A stretch of DNA of 64,000 bases from Kitasatospora sp. NBC_01266 (GCF_036242395.1 NZ_CP108458.1:7750001-7814000), one strand, 5' to 3'. Positions 38,410-48,205 are shown, numbered from the stretch's first letter. Notes: generated from the sequence alone by a model not told the origin. Numbers and translations are program-made.

Positions 38410-40078
38410 CCTCGGGCTTTCATGGCGGCTGCTGTCCGATGGATGATCAGAAAAGAGAAAAGTGCTCCTGACCTGCAACGATGGGACTTGTCTAGGGTCC
38501 AGTCAGCTGCGTGGAAAGAAGCACTTCTCAAGTGAACACTACCGGGTCGTACCCGCGTGTCCGTGTCGAGGGCAACGGTCGAGGTGTCGTCTCACAGGCC
38601 GGCTCGGTTCTGCTGGTGGAAACGGTCCGCAAAAGCGGTCTGGATACGACGTTGTCAGCGGCTCTCCAGCGCTGGCGCAAGCCGCGTGCGGTGCACGATC
38701 CGGGCAAGATCCTGCTGGACATGGCCCTGGCGGTCGCCTTGGGCGGGGACTGTCTGGCCGATGTCGCGATGTTGCGGGCCGAGCCCGCCGTGTTCGGGCC
38801 GGTGGCCTCCGACCCGACGGTCTCACGCCTGGTGGACGCCCTCGCCGCGGCCGGGCCCCGCGCCCTCGCGGCGATCCGGCGGGCACGAGCCGACGTCCGC
38901 TGTCGGGTCTGGAGGTTGGCCGGCGATGCGGCTCCGGACGCAGACGGGGACGTGATCGTGGACATCGACGGAGTGCTGGTCCTCGCGCACTCCGAGAAGG
39001 AGCATGCAGCCAAGACCTGGAAGAAGACGTTCGGACACCACCCGCTGTTCGCGTTCGTCGACCACGGCCCAGGCGGGTCCGGCGAACCCGTCGCCGGGCT
39101 GCTGCGGCCGGGGAACGCGGGCTCCAACACCGCCGCCGACCACATCGAGGCCGCCCGCCTGGCCCTGGCCCAGCTGCCGAAGAAGTACCGGCGCGGACGC
39201 CGCACCTTGATCCGCACCGACTCCGCCGGCGGAACCCACGACTTCCTCAACTGGCTCACCGCACGCGGCCGATGGCTGTCCTACTCGGTCGGGATGACCA
39301 TCACCGACGCCATCCACCAGGCCGTGCTGAGGATCCCGGCCTCGGCCTGGACCCCGGCCGTCGAACCCGGCGGCGAGATCCGCGACGGTGCCTGGGTGGC
39401 CGAACTCGCCGGTGATGTCCTCACGGGCTGGCCGAAGGGGATGCGGCTCGTCGTCCGCAAGGAACGGCCGCACCCCGGAGCGCAGTTGCGGTTCACCGAC
39501 GCCGACGGCATGCGGCTGACCTGCTTCGCCACCAGCACCACCGGCACCCCGATCGCGTACCTGGAGCTGCGGCACCGCCAGCGCGCCCGCGCCGAGGACC
39601 GCATCCGCGCCGCCCGCGACACCGGCCTGCGCAACCTGCCCCTGCACGACGCCGCCCAGAACCAGGTCTGGTTGGAGATCGTCCAGCTCGCGCTCGACCT
39701 GCTCGCCTGGATGCCTATGCTCGCGCTGACCGGGCCCGCCCGCCGGTGGGAGCCCAAGCGCATGCGGCTGCGGCTGTTCTCCGCCGCCGCCCAGCTCGTC
39801 ACCACCGGCCGCCGCAGCTACCTCCGCCTGGCCCGCCACTGGCCCTGGACCGATGTGATCACCGGCGCGTTCGCACGCCTACACGCCCTGCCGGACCCCG
39901 GCTGACCAGCGACATCGCCCCATCCCGACGAGCAGTGGACCACTTCCGGAGTCGTGGAACCCGGTGCCCACCCGACGCGGCAGTCGGGCCCTCGGCGTTT
40001 CTACAGGCAGCAACTCCAGCCCAGACAAGCAGAAACGGCCCGTCAGTCGAGCTGACGAGCCGTCATGCAAGATCGAGG
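38410..40078 (+). mobile_element. IS1380-family insertion sequence, copy 1
   Basis: 1669 bp. The left end CCTCGGGCTTTCATGGCGG and the right end (read inward) CCTCGATCTTGCATGACGG are imperfect inverted repeats. Flanked by CTAA on both sides (38406-38409 and 40079-40082), a 4-bp target duplication as expected for the family. It contains one transposase gene. It is directly followed by copy 2, with only the CTAA between them. Confidence 0.92.
38511..39905 (+). CDS. IS1380 family transposase (copy 1)
   Basis: 464 aa DDE transposase. Acidic residues: Asp in GDVIVDIDGVLVLAHSEKEH, Asp in TLIRTDSAGGTHDFLNWL, Glu in QNQVWLEIVQLALDLLAW. KTWKKTFGHHPLFAFVDH and GNAGSNTAADHIE are typical of the family. 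The GTG at 38511 gives MERSTSQ; a second GTG at 38532 (VNTTGSYPRV) is equally possible. Nearly identical to copy 2. Confidence 0.93.
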   Translation: MERSTSQVNTTGSYPRVRVEGNGRGVVSQAGSVLLVETVRKSGLDTTLSAALQRWRKPRAVHDPGKILLDMALAVALGGDCLADVAMLRAEPAVFGPVASDPTVSRLVDALAAAGPRALAAIRRARADVRCRVWRLAGDAAPDADGDVIVDIDGVLVLAHSEKEHAAKTWKKTFGHHPLFAFVDHGPGGSGEPVAGLLRPGNAGSNTAADHIEAARLALAQLPKKYRRGRRTLIRTDSAGGTHDFLNWLTARGRWLSYSVGMTITDAIHQAVLRIPASAWTPAVEPGGEIRDGAWVAELAGDVLTGWPKGMRLVVRKERPHPGAQLRFTDADGMRLTCFATSTTGTPIAYLELRHRQRARAEDRIRAARDTGLRNLPLHDAAQNQVWLEIVQLALDLLAWMPMLALTGPARRWEPKRMRLRLFSAAAQLVTTGRRSYLRLARHWPWTDVITGAFARLHALPDPG

Positions 40079-40082
40079 CTAA

Positions 40083-41751
40083 CCTCGGGCTTTCACGGAG
40101 GCTGCTGTCCGATGGATGATCAGAAAAGAGAAAAGTGCTCCTGACCTGCAACGATGGGACTTGTCTAGGGTCCAGTCAGCTGCGTGGAAAGAAGCACTTC
40201 TCAGGTGAACACTACCGGGTCGTACCCGCGTGTCCGTGTCGAGGGCAACGGTCGTGGGGTCGTCTCCCAGGCCGGCTCGGTTCTGCTGGTGGAAACGGTC
40301 CGCAAAAGCGGTCTGGCTGCGGCGCTGTCTTCGGCTCTCCAGCAATGGCGTAAGCCGCGTGCGGTGCACGATCCGGGCAAGATCCTGCTGGATATGGCCC
40401 TTGCCGTTGCCTTGGGCGGGGACTGTCTGGCCGATGTCGCGGTGCTGCGGGCCGAGCCCGCCGTGTTCGGTCCGGTGGCCTCCGACCCGACCGTCTCGCG
40501 CCTGGTCGACGCCCTCGCCGCAGCCGGGCCCCGCGCCCTCGCGGCGATCCGGCGGGCACGAGCCGACGTCCGCGAGCAGGTCTGGAAGTTGGCCGGCGAG
40601 GCGGCCCCGGACACGGGCGGTGACGTGATCGTGGACATCGATGGGGTGCTGGTCCTGGCGCACTCCGAGAAGGAGCATGCAGCCAAGACCTGGAAGAAGA
40701 CGTTCGGACACCACCCGCTGTTCGCGTTCGTCGACCACGGCCCAGGCGGGTCCGGCGAACCCGTCGCCGGGCTGCTGCGGCCGGGGAACGCGGGCTCCAA
40801 CACAGCCGCCGACCACATCGAGGCCGCCCGCCTGGCCCTGGTCCAGCTGCCGAAGAAGTACCGGCGCGGACGCCGCACCTTGATCCGCACCGACTCCGCC
40901 GGCGGAACCCACGACTTCCTCAACTGGCTCACCGCACGCGGCCGATGGCTGTCCTACTCGGTCGGGATGACCATCACCGACGCCATCCACCAGGCCGTGC
41001 TGAAGATCCCGGCCTCGGCCTGGACCCCGGCCGTCGAACCCGGCGGCGAGATCCGCGACGGTGCCTGGGTGGCCGAACTCGCCGGTGATGTCCTCACGGG
41101 CTGGCCGCAGGGGATGCGGCTCGTCGTCCGCAAGGAACGGCCGCACCCCGGAGCGCAGTTGCGGTTCACCGACGCAGACGGCATGCGGCTGACCTGCTTC
41201 GCCACCAGCACCACCGGCACCCCGATCGCGCACCTGGAGCTGCGGCACCGCCAGCGCGCCCGCGCCGAGGACCGCATCCGCGCCGCCCGCGACACCGGCC
41301 TGCGCAACCTGCCCCTGCACGACGCCGCCCAGAACCAGGTCTGGTTGGAGATCGTCCAGCTCGCGCTCGACCTGCTCGCCTGGATGCCTATGCTCGCGCT
41401 GACCGGGCCCGCCCGCCGGTGGGAGCCCAAGCGCATGCGGCTGCGGCTGTTCTCCGCCGCCGCCCAGCTCGTCACCACCGGCCGCCGCAGCTACCTCCGC
41501 CTGGCCCGCCACTGGCCCTGGACCGATGTGATCACCGGCGCGTTCGCACGCCTACACGCCCTGCCGGACCCCGGCTGACCAGCGACATCGCCCCATCCCG
41601 ACGAGCAGTGGACCACTTCCGGAGTCGTGGAACCCGGTGCCCACCCGACGCGGCAGTCGGGCCCTCGGCGTTTCTACAGGCAGCAACTCCAGCCCAGACA
41701 AGCAGAAACGGCCCGTCAGTCGAGCTGACGAGCCGTCATGCAAGATCGAGG
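40083..41751 (+). mobile_element. IS1380-family insertion sequence, copy 2 (tandem)
   Basis: 1669 bp, same length and ends as copy 1 except a few substitutions near the left end (TTTCACGGAGG instead of TTTCATGGCGG). Flanked by CTAA at 40079-40082 (shared with copy 1) and 41752-41755. Confidence 0.92.
40184..41578 (+). CDS. IS1380 family transposase (copy 2)
   Basis: 464 aa, intact, differing from copy 1 at scattered positions, mostly in the first 130 residues (for example LAAALSSALQQW for LDTTLSAALQRW); the C-terminal half is almost identical. The same acidic triad is present. Confidence 0.93.
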   Translation: MERSTSQVNTTGSYPRVRVEGNGRGVVSQAGSVLLVETVRKSGLAAALSSALQQWRKPRAVHDPGKILLDMALAVALGGDCLADVAVLRAEPAVFGPVASDPTVSRLVDALAAAGPRALAAIRRARADVREQVWKLAGEAAPDTGGDVIVDIDGVLVLAHSEKEHAAKTWKKTFGHHPLFAFVDHGPGGSGEPVAGLLRPGNAGSNTAADHIEAARLALVQLPKKYRRGRRTLIRTDSAGGTHDFLNWLTARGRWLSYSVGMTITDAIHQAVLKIPASAWTPAVEPGGEIRDGAWVAELAGDVLTGWPQGMRLVVRKERPHPGAQLRFTDADGMRLTCFATSTTGTPIAHLELRHRQRARAEDRIRAARDTGLRNLPLHDAAQNQVWLEIVQLALDLLAWMPMLALTGPARRWEPKRMRLRLFSAAAQLVTTGRRSYLRLARHWPWTDVITGAFARLHALPDPG

Positions 41752-41755
41752 CTAA

Positions 41756-41864
41756 CCTCTTCGGCTGGCATCTGGATCGCGATGCCCTGGACTTCCTCGC
41801 CGCAGTCGACGCCGAGCTCGACGTGGACGAGTACGACATGACCCCAGGCGAGGACACCATCTGA
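41756..41864 (+). pseudogene. DUF4279 protein gene, 3' part
   Basis: The last 36 codons of the gene broken at 38409. After the second CTAA the sequence continues LFGWHLDRDALDFLAAVDAE and ends DVDEYDMTPGEDTI, the normal DUF4279 C-terminus. It has no start of its own. Confidence 0.85.
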
Positions 41865-41944
41865 GCGCGCGAACTTGTACTTACCTGGGCACAGGAGTCA
41901 GTGCCCCGACAACATCAGGAGTTCAAGTTCAGTAGGCTCCCGCT

Positions 41945-42487
41945 ATGGGTGGTCCAGTATTGGTGATTGAGTTGGCCGAGGCGGTTCCTGTCGCGACAGT
42001 CGAGCGGCTCCGGGACGTCCTGGTGGGCTCGTCGACCTGGTTTGTGGAGAAGCGTCCTGGTGGCTACGACCTCAACATAGTCGCCGATCGAATCGGCGTC
42101 GCGGACCTGGGCGAAGTCGACGTGCGCCGGCCATTTCTGGTTTACATCATGGGGCCCGGAATCGGGGACGAGGAGATTTTCGAGGCCGAGCACGCGGATG
42201 GCCCCAATCTGGAACCGCTCATCGGCTTCAGCCCGACACACGCAGTGGACGTCATCGCCGGATGCAATAGGCCGATCGATCACATCACCACGGCCCTGTT
42301 GACGGCTGCCATCATGGACGTGGTCGGCGGCGTCGCTAATGCTGAGCTACTGGATGACCAGGTTGACGTGGTGGCAGGTCTTCCGGGTGTGATCGCTATG
42401 ACGGACAGCCCGTGGCCGAATGTTTTCGGGACGGCAGAGTTCCTGCGGGCATGGGCTGTTCAACCGAGCTTCCGACTCCTCAAATAA
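41945..42487 (+). CDS. DUF6368-like cargo protein
   Basis: 180 aa, soluble. It opens with GGPVLVIELAEAVP and ends AEFLRAWAVQPSFRLLK. The end closely matches that of the 57898-58479 protein (AEFLQAWLQHPDFHLIK), and both carry a GP..G/V.L start and a central IGFSPTHAVDVIAGCNRP/VQGLVVGAGCSGS-like segment, so they are paralogues. I believe the family is DUF6368, from memory. Base composition is visibly lower in GC than the chromosome. ATG at 41945. Confidence 0.65.
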   Translation: MGGPVLVIELAEAVPVATVERLRDVLVGSSTWFVEKRPGGYDLNIVADRIGVADLGEVDVRRPFLVYIMGPGIGDEEIFEAEHADGPNLEPLIGFSPTHAVDVIAGCNRPIDHITTALLTAAIMDVVGGVANAELLDDQVDVVAGLPGVIAMTDSPWPNVFGTAEFLRAWAVQPSFRLLK

Positions 42488-42603
42488 TTAGCCGTGACGC
42501 CATGTTCGGCTCGCGAGTCAGGATGCATTGTCGCAGGGAGTAGAAGGTCAACGCCTGCTTGGTCCTTCATTTGCCGACCGCCATAACTCGCACATAAAGT
42601 AGG

Positions 42604-44487
42604 TCATGGAGATTTTGGGATCGACAGTGCCAGGTGGTGCGCGTATGTGTCGAGGGCCTGTCGCAGGGCCTGGAAGTATTCCGAGGCTTTCTCTGCGTAA
42701 TAGATTCGACTGAGCATTCGGTATTCAGGGAGATTTGGATAGACAGGGCGGTCGCGGGTGGCGAAAGGAGGATGGAAGCACGGGGCCAGAGCCCATTCGC
42801 TGCCAGTGGCCTTGGCCCAGATGTAGGCCGACGCGCATTCACGAATGAGGCCGTCCTGTTTCGGCTTTGACGTGCTGCTGGTCAAAGGCGGAAGTTGGTC
42901 CGCGATGGTGTGCCACTCGTCAAGGCGGAGGTTCCAGAAGGCGCGCTGATGCCGGCGGTGGCTGTAGTCGGGAGGGTCGGGGAGACGGGCGATGTGCTGT
43001 GCGAGGGTCTCGAAAGCTTCCGTGAGGTCCCGGCGTGGGGCGACCTGGCCGTCAGGGGAAGTGATTTGGGTTAGCGTGCGTCCGCGTCCGCTGAGGCAGT
43101 ATGCCGGAATTCCGAGGAACTGGGCGGCACTGAACAGCGACGAGCCGGTTGCGGCCTGGACGAGGTGAACGGCGGCAGTCCTGCGGAACCTGTCATTACT
43201 TCCGAGTCGGGCTCTGGCGCCGTCGCTGATAAGAAGGCTGAGCCAGCCATCTGGCAGCCATTGGGGAATATGTTCGGGCAGGTACCCGCGTTCGCGGACG
43301 GGGATGATGGGTTTGGTGTCCGGTCCTGGCCTCATCGAGGGTTTGGGGAAGCGAAGGGTGAGGGCGTGTTCGACATCAAGTCTGGTCAGAGGCGTACATC
43401 CTGACGCGACGGCGCCCCGGGTCTTGGTCCAGTTGCTGGCCACCACTGGTTCGACGTCTTGGAGCAGGACGCCGAGGCTTCGCTGGAACGTCGGCCGTGG
43501 CTGGGCGAGGAGCGTGTCGGCAAGGGCAAGGAGGGCTGCGGTGAGAGTGCTGTTGGGCGGTGTCGCATCCCATCGCACTCGGCCCGAAGGACCTGTTCCG
43601 GCAGAGGAAAGGTAGGCATCCAGGGCGGGCGGGAGTTCGAAGGTTGCATGGGCTGCTGCCTTCGGCCAGGTTGCGCAGACCACGGCTGACATGACCTGCA
43701 GATCGCGTATTGCAGCGGAGGCGGCCGCCGGGTCATGGCTGGGTGCCAGCAGGCCGATGATCTTGCGCTGCAGCGACGCAAGCTCAGGCGTGAGCGGCCG
43801 GGCCGGCAGGACGGCTGCGGTGTCCAGTCGCTGGCCGCAGGGTTGGTGACCGTCCGGCTGCCGGATCTTGGTGCGGCATTGCGCGGGATGAAGACCCGCG
43901 ACCCACTGGGAGGGAATCAGTGTCCGAGTCGCGCTCCAGTTGCCGCGGCTGTGAGCGGGTTGCACGCAGGACGGGCAGAGATCTTCCAGTAGAGCGTTGT
44001 GCTGGAGGCAGGCGAAGACCAGCCCAAAGTGCCACTCAACTTTCCAGGCGCCGCCGTGGCGGCGTTGGATCTCGCTGCCGTCGCCCGCAAGGCACTGCGG
44101 GCAGTAGCGGCTGGAGGTCAGGAAGAGCCAGTCCCGGGGCCTGCCGGTCGGGCGCAAGGTGGTGCCCCCTGGGCTGACCAGAGCCTCGGTGACAGCTGGA
44201 TAGCGGCCCACGAAACGTCGCATGGAGAGCGCTTCTGCCTCGGCCTCGGTCAGGCGCGTGCAACGGGCGAAAGACTCCAGGACGGTGGGTTCCATCATCA
44301 GCAGGTGTCGCGCCTGGGAGGACTGATTGCCGACACCTGGAGTGGCCAGGCCGGCCTGGCGCATGAGAACGCTCGGAGCCAGGTCGAGGAGGTGCGCGAG
44401 CCGCAGGATGAAGCCGGGAAGACTCTCGCCCGGCAGCGGGTCGAGGCTTCTGGGCAGCGGAGCTGGCTCGTTGGCGGACACGGGCAC
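42604..44487 (-). CDS. tniQ: TniQ family target-selection protein
   Basis: 627 aa. The TniQ N-terminus RSLDPLPGESLPGFILRLAHL is followed by zinc-finger cysteines YCPQCLAGD and LEDLCPSC in the usual arrangement (with ACLQHNALL between them). A long C-terminal region of about 400 residues, as in TnsD-type proteins, could carry the sequence-specific target recognition. GTG at 44487 lies 3 bp after the original tnsC stop, so it was the last gene of tnsABC-tniQ. Lower GC than tnsAB. Intact, but now separated from its operon promoter by two insertions. Confidence 0.9.
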   Translation of the reverse strand: MPVSANEPAPLPRSLDPLPGESLPGFILRLAHLLDLAPSVLMRQAGLATPGVGNQSSQARHLLMMEPTVLESFARCTRLTEAEAEALSMRRFVGRYPAVTEALVSPGGTTLRPTGRPRDWLFLTSSRYCPQCLAGDGSEIQRRHGGAWKVEWHFGLVFACLQHNALLEDLCPSCVQPAHSRGNWSATRTLIPSQWVAGLHPAQCRTKIRQPDGHQPCGQRLDTAAVLPARPLTPELASLQRKIIGLLAPSHDPAAASAAIRDLQVMSAVVCATWPKAAAHATFELPPALDAYLSSAGTGPSGRVRWDATPPNSTLTAALLALADTLLAQPRPTFQRSLGVLLQDVEPVVASNWTKTRGAVASGCTPLTRLDVEHALTLRFPKPSMRPGPDTKPIIPVRERGYLPEHIPQWLPDGWLSLLISDGARARLGSNDRFRRTAAVHLVQAATGSSLFSAAQFLGIPAYCLSGRGRTLTQITSPDGQVAPRRDLTEAFETLAQHIARLPDPPDYSHRRHQRAFWNLRLDEWHTIADQLPPLTSSTSKPKQDGLIRECASAYIWAKATGSEWALAPCFHPPFATRDRPVYPNLPEYRMLSRIYYAEKASEYFQALRQALDTYAHHLALSIPKSP

Positions 44488-44490
44488 TGA

Positions 44491-44653
44491 TCACCCCTGG
44501 GCCTGAGCAGCCACTGGGCCGTCATCGTCGAAGACGGTGTTCCGTTTACGCCTCGGTTTGGCGGCGGCCTGGTTCTCCGCGCTGGGGAGCGGAGCCGGGA
44601 TCGTGGGAACCTCACCGGCTTCCGGATCTCGTCCCGGGTCATCGAGGCTCTAA
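44491..44653 (-). pseudogene. tnsC: tnsC, 3' fragment
   Basis: The end of the transposition ATPase gene, cut off by IS1380 copy 3. In the frame that ends at the TGA 44491-44493 it reads a proline-rich tail, then KPRRKRNTVFDDDGPVAAQ, a typical TnsC C-terminus. Compared with the middle piece there are two extra bases (CT) next to the IS, so even IS loss with one CTAA would leave a frameshift here. Confidence 0.75.
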
Positions 44654-46323
44654 CCTCGGGCTTTCATGGCGGCTGCTGTCCGATGGATGATCAGAAAAGA
44701 GAAAAGTGCTCCTGACCTGCAACGATGGGACTTGTCTAGGGTCCAGTCAGCTGCGTGGAAAGAAGCACTTCTCAAGTGAACACTACCGGGTCGTACCCGC
44801 GTGTCCGTGTCGAGGGCAACGGTCGAGGTGTCGTCTCACAGGCCGGCTCGGTTCTGCTGGTGGAGACGGTCCGCAGAAGCGGGCTGGATACGACGTTGTC
44901 AGCGGCTCTCCAGCGCTGGCGCAAGCCGCGTGCGGTGCACGATCCGGGCAAGATCCTGCTGGACATGGCCCTGGCGGTCGCCTTGGGCGGGGACTGTCTG
45001 GCCGATGTCGCGATGTTGCGGGCCGAGCCTGCTGTGTTCGGGCCGGTGGCCTCTGACCCGACGGTCTCACGCCTGGTGGACGCCCTCGCCGCGGCCGGGC
45101 CCCGCGCCCTTGAGGCCATCCGGCGGGCACGAGCCGACGTCCGCTGTCGGGTCTGGAGGTTGGCCGGCGATGCGGCTCCGGACGCAGACGGGGACGTGAT
45201 CGTGGACATCGACGGAGTGTTGGTCCTCGCGCACTCCGAGAAGGAGCACGCTGCCAAGACCTGGAAGAAGACGTTCGGGCATCACCCGCTGTTCGCGTTC
45301 GTCGACCACGGCGGTGACGGGTCCGGAGAACCGGTCGCGGGCCTGCTGCGGCCGGGGAACGCGGGCAGCAACACGGCCGCCGACCACATCGAGGCCGCCC
45401 GCGTGGCCCTGGCCCAGCTGCCGAAGAAGTACCGGCGTGGACGCCGGACCCTGATCCGCACCGACTCCGCCGGCGGTACCCACGACTTCCTCAACTGGCT
45501 CACCGCACGCGGCCGATGGCTGTCCTATTCGGTGGGGATGACCATCACCGACGCCATCCACGCCGCCGTGCTGAAGGTCCCGGCCCCGGCCTGGACCGCG
45601 GCCGTCGAACCCGACGGCGAGATCCGCGAGGGCGCCTGGGTCGCCGAACTCGCCGGCGATGTCCTCACCGGCTGGCCGACGGGAATGCGGCTGATCGTCC
45701 GCAAGGAACGGCCGCACCCAGGCGCCCAGTTGCGCTTCACCGACGCCGACGGCATGCGGCTGACCTGCTTCGCCACCAACACCAAGCACACGCCCATCGC
45801 CGCTCTGGAGTTGCGGCACCGCCGGCGGGCCCGCGCCGAGGACCGCGTCCGCGCCGCCCGCGACACCGGACTGCGCAACCTGCCGCTCCACGATGCCGCC
45901 CAGAACCAGGTCTGGCTGGAGATCATCCAGCTCGCGCTCGATCTGCTCGCCTGGATGCCCATGCTTGCGCTGACCGGGCCCGCCCGTCGCTGGGAGCCCA
46001 AACGCATGCGGCTGAGGCTGTTCTCCGCCGCCGCCCAGCTCGTCACCACCGGCCGCCGCAGCTACCTCCGTCTGGCCCGTCACTGGCCCTGGACCGACGT
46101 GATCACCAGCGCGTTCGCCCGCCTACACATCCTGCCGGCGCCCGGCTGACCAGTGACATCGCCCCATCCCGACGAGCACTCACTGCCTTCCGGAGCTGTG
46201 GAACCCGGCGCTCACCCGACGCGACAGCCGGGCCCTCACCATGCCCACAGGACAGAAACCCCGGCCCGGACAAGCGAAAACGGCCCGCCAGCCATGCTGA
46301 CGAGCCGTCATGCAAGATCGAGG
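44654..46323 (+). mobile_element. IS1380-family insertion sequence, copy 3
   Basis: 1670 bp with the same terminal repeats as copies 1 and 2. Flanked by CTAA (44650-44653 and 46324-46327). It is inserted in the 3' part of tnsC in the opposite orientation. It differs from copies 1 and 2 at many more sites, so it came in separately or is older. Confidence 0.92.
44755..46149 (+). CDS. IS1380 family transposase (copy 3)
   Basis: 464 aa, intact DDE triad as in the other copies. The N-terminal 120 residues are near-identical to copy 1, but the C-terminal half differs (for example KHTPIAALELRHRRRARAED, and the end HILPAPG), suggesting a mosaic or a distinct lineage. Confidence 0.93.
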   Translation: MERSTSQVNTTGSYPRVRVEGNGRGVVSQAGSVLLVETVRRSGLDTTLSAALQRWRKPRAVHDPGKILLDMALAVALGGDCLADVAMLRAEPAVFGPVASDPTVSRLVDALAAAGPRALEAIRRARADVRCRVWRLAGDAAPDADGDVIVDIDGVLVLAHSEKEHAAKTWKKTFGHHPLFAFVDHGGDGSGEPVAGLLRPGNAGSNTAADHIEAARVALAQLPKKYRRGRRTLIRTDSAGGTHDFLNWLTARGRWLSYSVGMTITDAIHAAVLKVPAPAWTAAVEPDGEIREGAWVAELAGDVLTGWPTGMRLIVRKERPHPGAQLRFTDADGMRLTCFATNTKHTPIAALELRHRRRARAEDRVRAARDTGLRNLPLHDAAQNQVWLEIIQLALDLLAWMPMLALTGPARRWEPKRMRLRLFSAAAQLVTTGRRSYLRLARHWPWTDVITSAFARLHILPAPG

Positions 46324-46826
46324 CTAATGATGATCTCGTCGAGGAGGTCCTCGTCCAGGAGTTCTCGGCCGCCGTCAATTGCTTCCTTGGCGCCGTCCTC
46401 GATAAGGCGGTTGAGGAGCCCGACGACGCCGCCGGTGCGGCGCATCAGGTATTCGGGCATGCCGCCTTCGGTGAGCATTCCGGGCTCGGCGTTGAACAGG
46501 CGGAGGCCGTCCTCCAGACCACCGAGGTAGTCATGGAAGGCTTGGATATCACGGGGAGTTGTGTAGCGGAAGCGGTCGAGCTCGACTAACTCGAAGCGAC
46601 GCTCGGTCTGGGTGACCTCCAGGCCATGGATGCGCGCGTTTTCTGGGGGTGGCACCACCCACTGACGCTCCCGCTTGTCCCACTTCGCGCCCCGCAGCAG
46701 GCCCGAGCCGACGATGTCGACACCGATCAGGATGAGGGTGACATTCATGCTCATGAAAGCCCGGACCAGGTCCAGTGCGTCCTGGTCGTCGGCCCGGTGC
46801 AATCGGAGCCGGGTAATGTCGTCGAT
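46324..46826 (-). pseudogene. tnsC: tnsC, middle fragment
   Basis: About 167 codons of the AAA+ ATPase of the Tn7-like element, from Walker B to near the end: IDDITRLRLHRADDQDALDL, VTLILIGVD, QTERRFELVELDRFRYTTP and MRRTGGVVGLLNRLIEDGAKEAI. It has lost its N-terminal half to the Tn554-like insertion (46827) and its tail to IS1380 (46323). Confidence 0.9.
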
Positions 46827-46843
46827 TTTACCGACCGCAGGAG

Positions 46844-47173
46844 CTCGGAAACCGGCTCTGAACTGCGACGATTCATAGACTACATGTCAGCGACGGGGGT
46901 GTGCTGTGGTTTTGTGTCGCTCGTTGGAGTGGTTCTCAAGTGCCCTCGTCGTCTGACGGCCAGATGCCTTCATCGCAGGACTGAGCTGGTCCAGCCCTGT
47001 CACCGCGAGCATGGCTCTGTCCGTGAGAACGCGGATATACATCGGTTTGGGAGGCACCCGACGCCCGCTAAGGAAACGAAGTGTTCACGGGTTTCGACAG
47101 CAGCACGGGTACGGAGAAGCTGCTGCTGGGGGTGCTGGATGGCCGTGGTAGTCGGGTGTCTAAGGTCGCGTCC
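46844..47173. other. Non-coding left end of the Tn554-like element
   Basis: 330 bp of lower-GC DNA without a convincing gene. It probably holds the promoter of the 47174 gene, with no clear motif. Confidence 0.4.
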
Positions 47174-48205
47174 ATGACGAGGACCACGCCCCCGCGCCCG
47201 CTCGATGTCGAGGTGCTCTTCCCGGAACTGGCCGCCTACCGGGGCACGACGACGCGCCTCCACCCGCGGCCGGGGAGCCCGGAGGTGTCGGCCAGCTCGG
47301 TGGGCGGCCCGATGCTGTGGCCGGCGAACGAGCCGTGGCCGGTGTGCAGCGAGGCACACGGCCGCCGGCGGGGGCGGCGCCCGGCCGACATCCACCAGTG
47401 GCGACAGGTCCTGTCTGCCGCATGGGCCCGGGAGCAGAACCCGGGGCCCACGGATGAGGAGCGGAAGCTCCTGGACGAGCTACGCCTGGAACACCGGCCT
47501 CCCGAGGTGTCGGAGACGGACCCGCTGCCGATGATCGGCCTCGCGCAGCTGTACCGGCGGGATCTTCCCGACCTGCCGGTCGGGCCGGGCAACTGCGACC
47601 TGCTCCAGGTGTTCTGGTGCCCCTTCGACGCGCACGGCCCGAGCCGGTACGACCTGGAACTGCACCTGCGCTGGCGGCGGTCCTGGGAGGTCGGCGAGAT
47701 GCTGACCGCACCACCGCAGCCGCTGGTCGTCGGATCCGCCGGGTTCGTACCCGAGCCCTGTGTCCTGCACCCGGAGCAGGTGGCCACCTACCCGTTCGCC
47801 GGCCTCCTGCCCGAGGACCTGTGCACCCGGCTCGACGCCTGGGACGAAGCCCAGGAAGAGGAGGCCGAGCAGTCGGCGGACGAGAATGCGGCTGATCCGG
47901 TCGGCTACCAGTACGACCTGTCCATCCCGCCCGGCTGGCGCGTCGGTGGCTTCGCCTCCTGGCACGCCACCGACCCGTACCCCATGGACTGCCAGACCTG
48001 TAGGACGCCGATGCACCTCCTACTGACCATCGACAGCTCGGAGTGGGACGGCGGCAGCGGCAGCTGGAAGCCGCTGGAGGACCGAGACCTTCCGACCCAT
48101 CGGTCCGCCACCCCCACTGAAGTCACCGTGGGCCGATTCGGCGAGCTCAACGTCTTCGCCTGCCCCACCGATCCCGACCATCCGCACCGCTGGAGTATCC
48201 AGTAG
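47174..48205 (+). CDS. YwqG/DUF1963-like cargo protein
   Basis: 343 aa soluble protein. The arrangement resembles the YwqG/DUF1963 fold: SSVGGPMLWPANEPWPVC near residue 40, PLPMIGLAQLYRRDLPDLP, CDLLQVFWCPFDAH, then GGFASWHATDPYPMDCQTC and a C-terminal GELNVFACPTDPDHPHRW. The CxxC and C-terminal Cys/His could bind a metal. DUF1963 proteins appear among immunity-type genes. ATG at 47174; the frame is open to 47081. Confidence 0.65.
   Translation: MTRTTPPRPLDVEVLFPELAAYRGTTTRLHPRPGSPEVSASSVGGPMLWPANEPWPVCSEAHGRRRGRRPADIHQWRQVLSAAWAREQNPGPTDEERKLLDELRLEHRPPEVSETDPLPMIGLAQLYRRDLPDLPVGPGNCDLLQVFWCPFDAHGPSRYDLELHLRWRRSWEVGEMLTAPPQPLVVGSAGFVPEPCVLHPEQVATYPFAGLLPEDLCTRLDAWDEAQEEEAEQSADENAADPVGYQYDLSIPPGWRVGGFASWHATDPYPMDCQTCRTPMHLLLTIDSSEWDGGSGSWKPLEDRDLPTHRSATPTEVTVGRFGELNVFACPTDPDHPHRWSIQ

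Noticed and set aside
44298..44642. Separate 114-residue minus-strand protein overlapping tniQ
   Set aside because: It is the out-of-frame reading of the tnsC tail and tniQ start; the correct tail frame ends at 44491.
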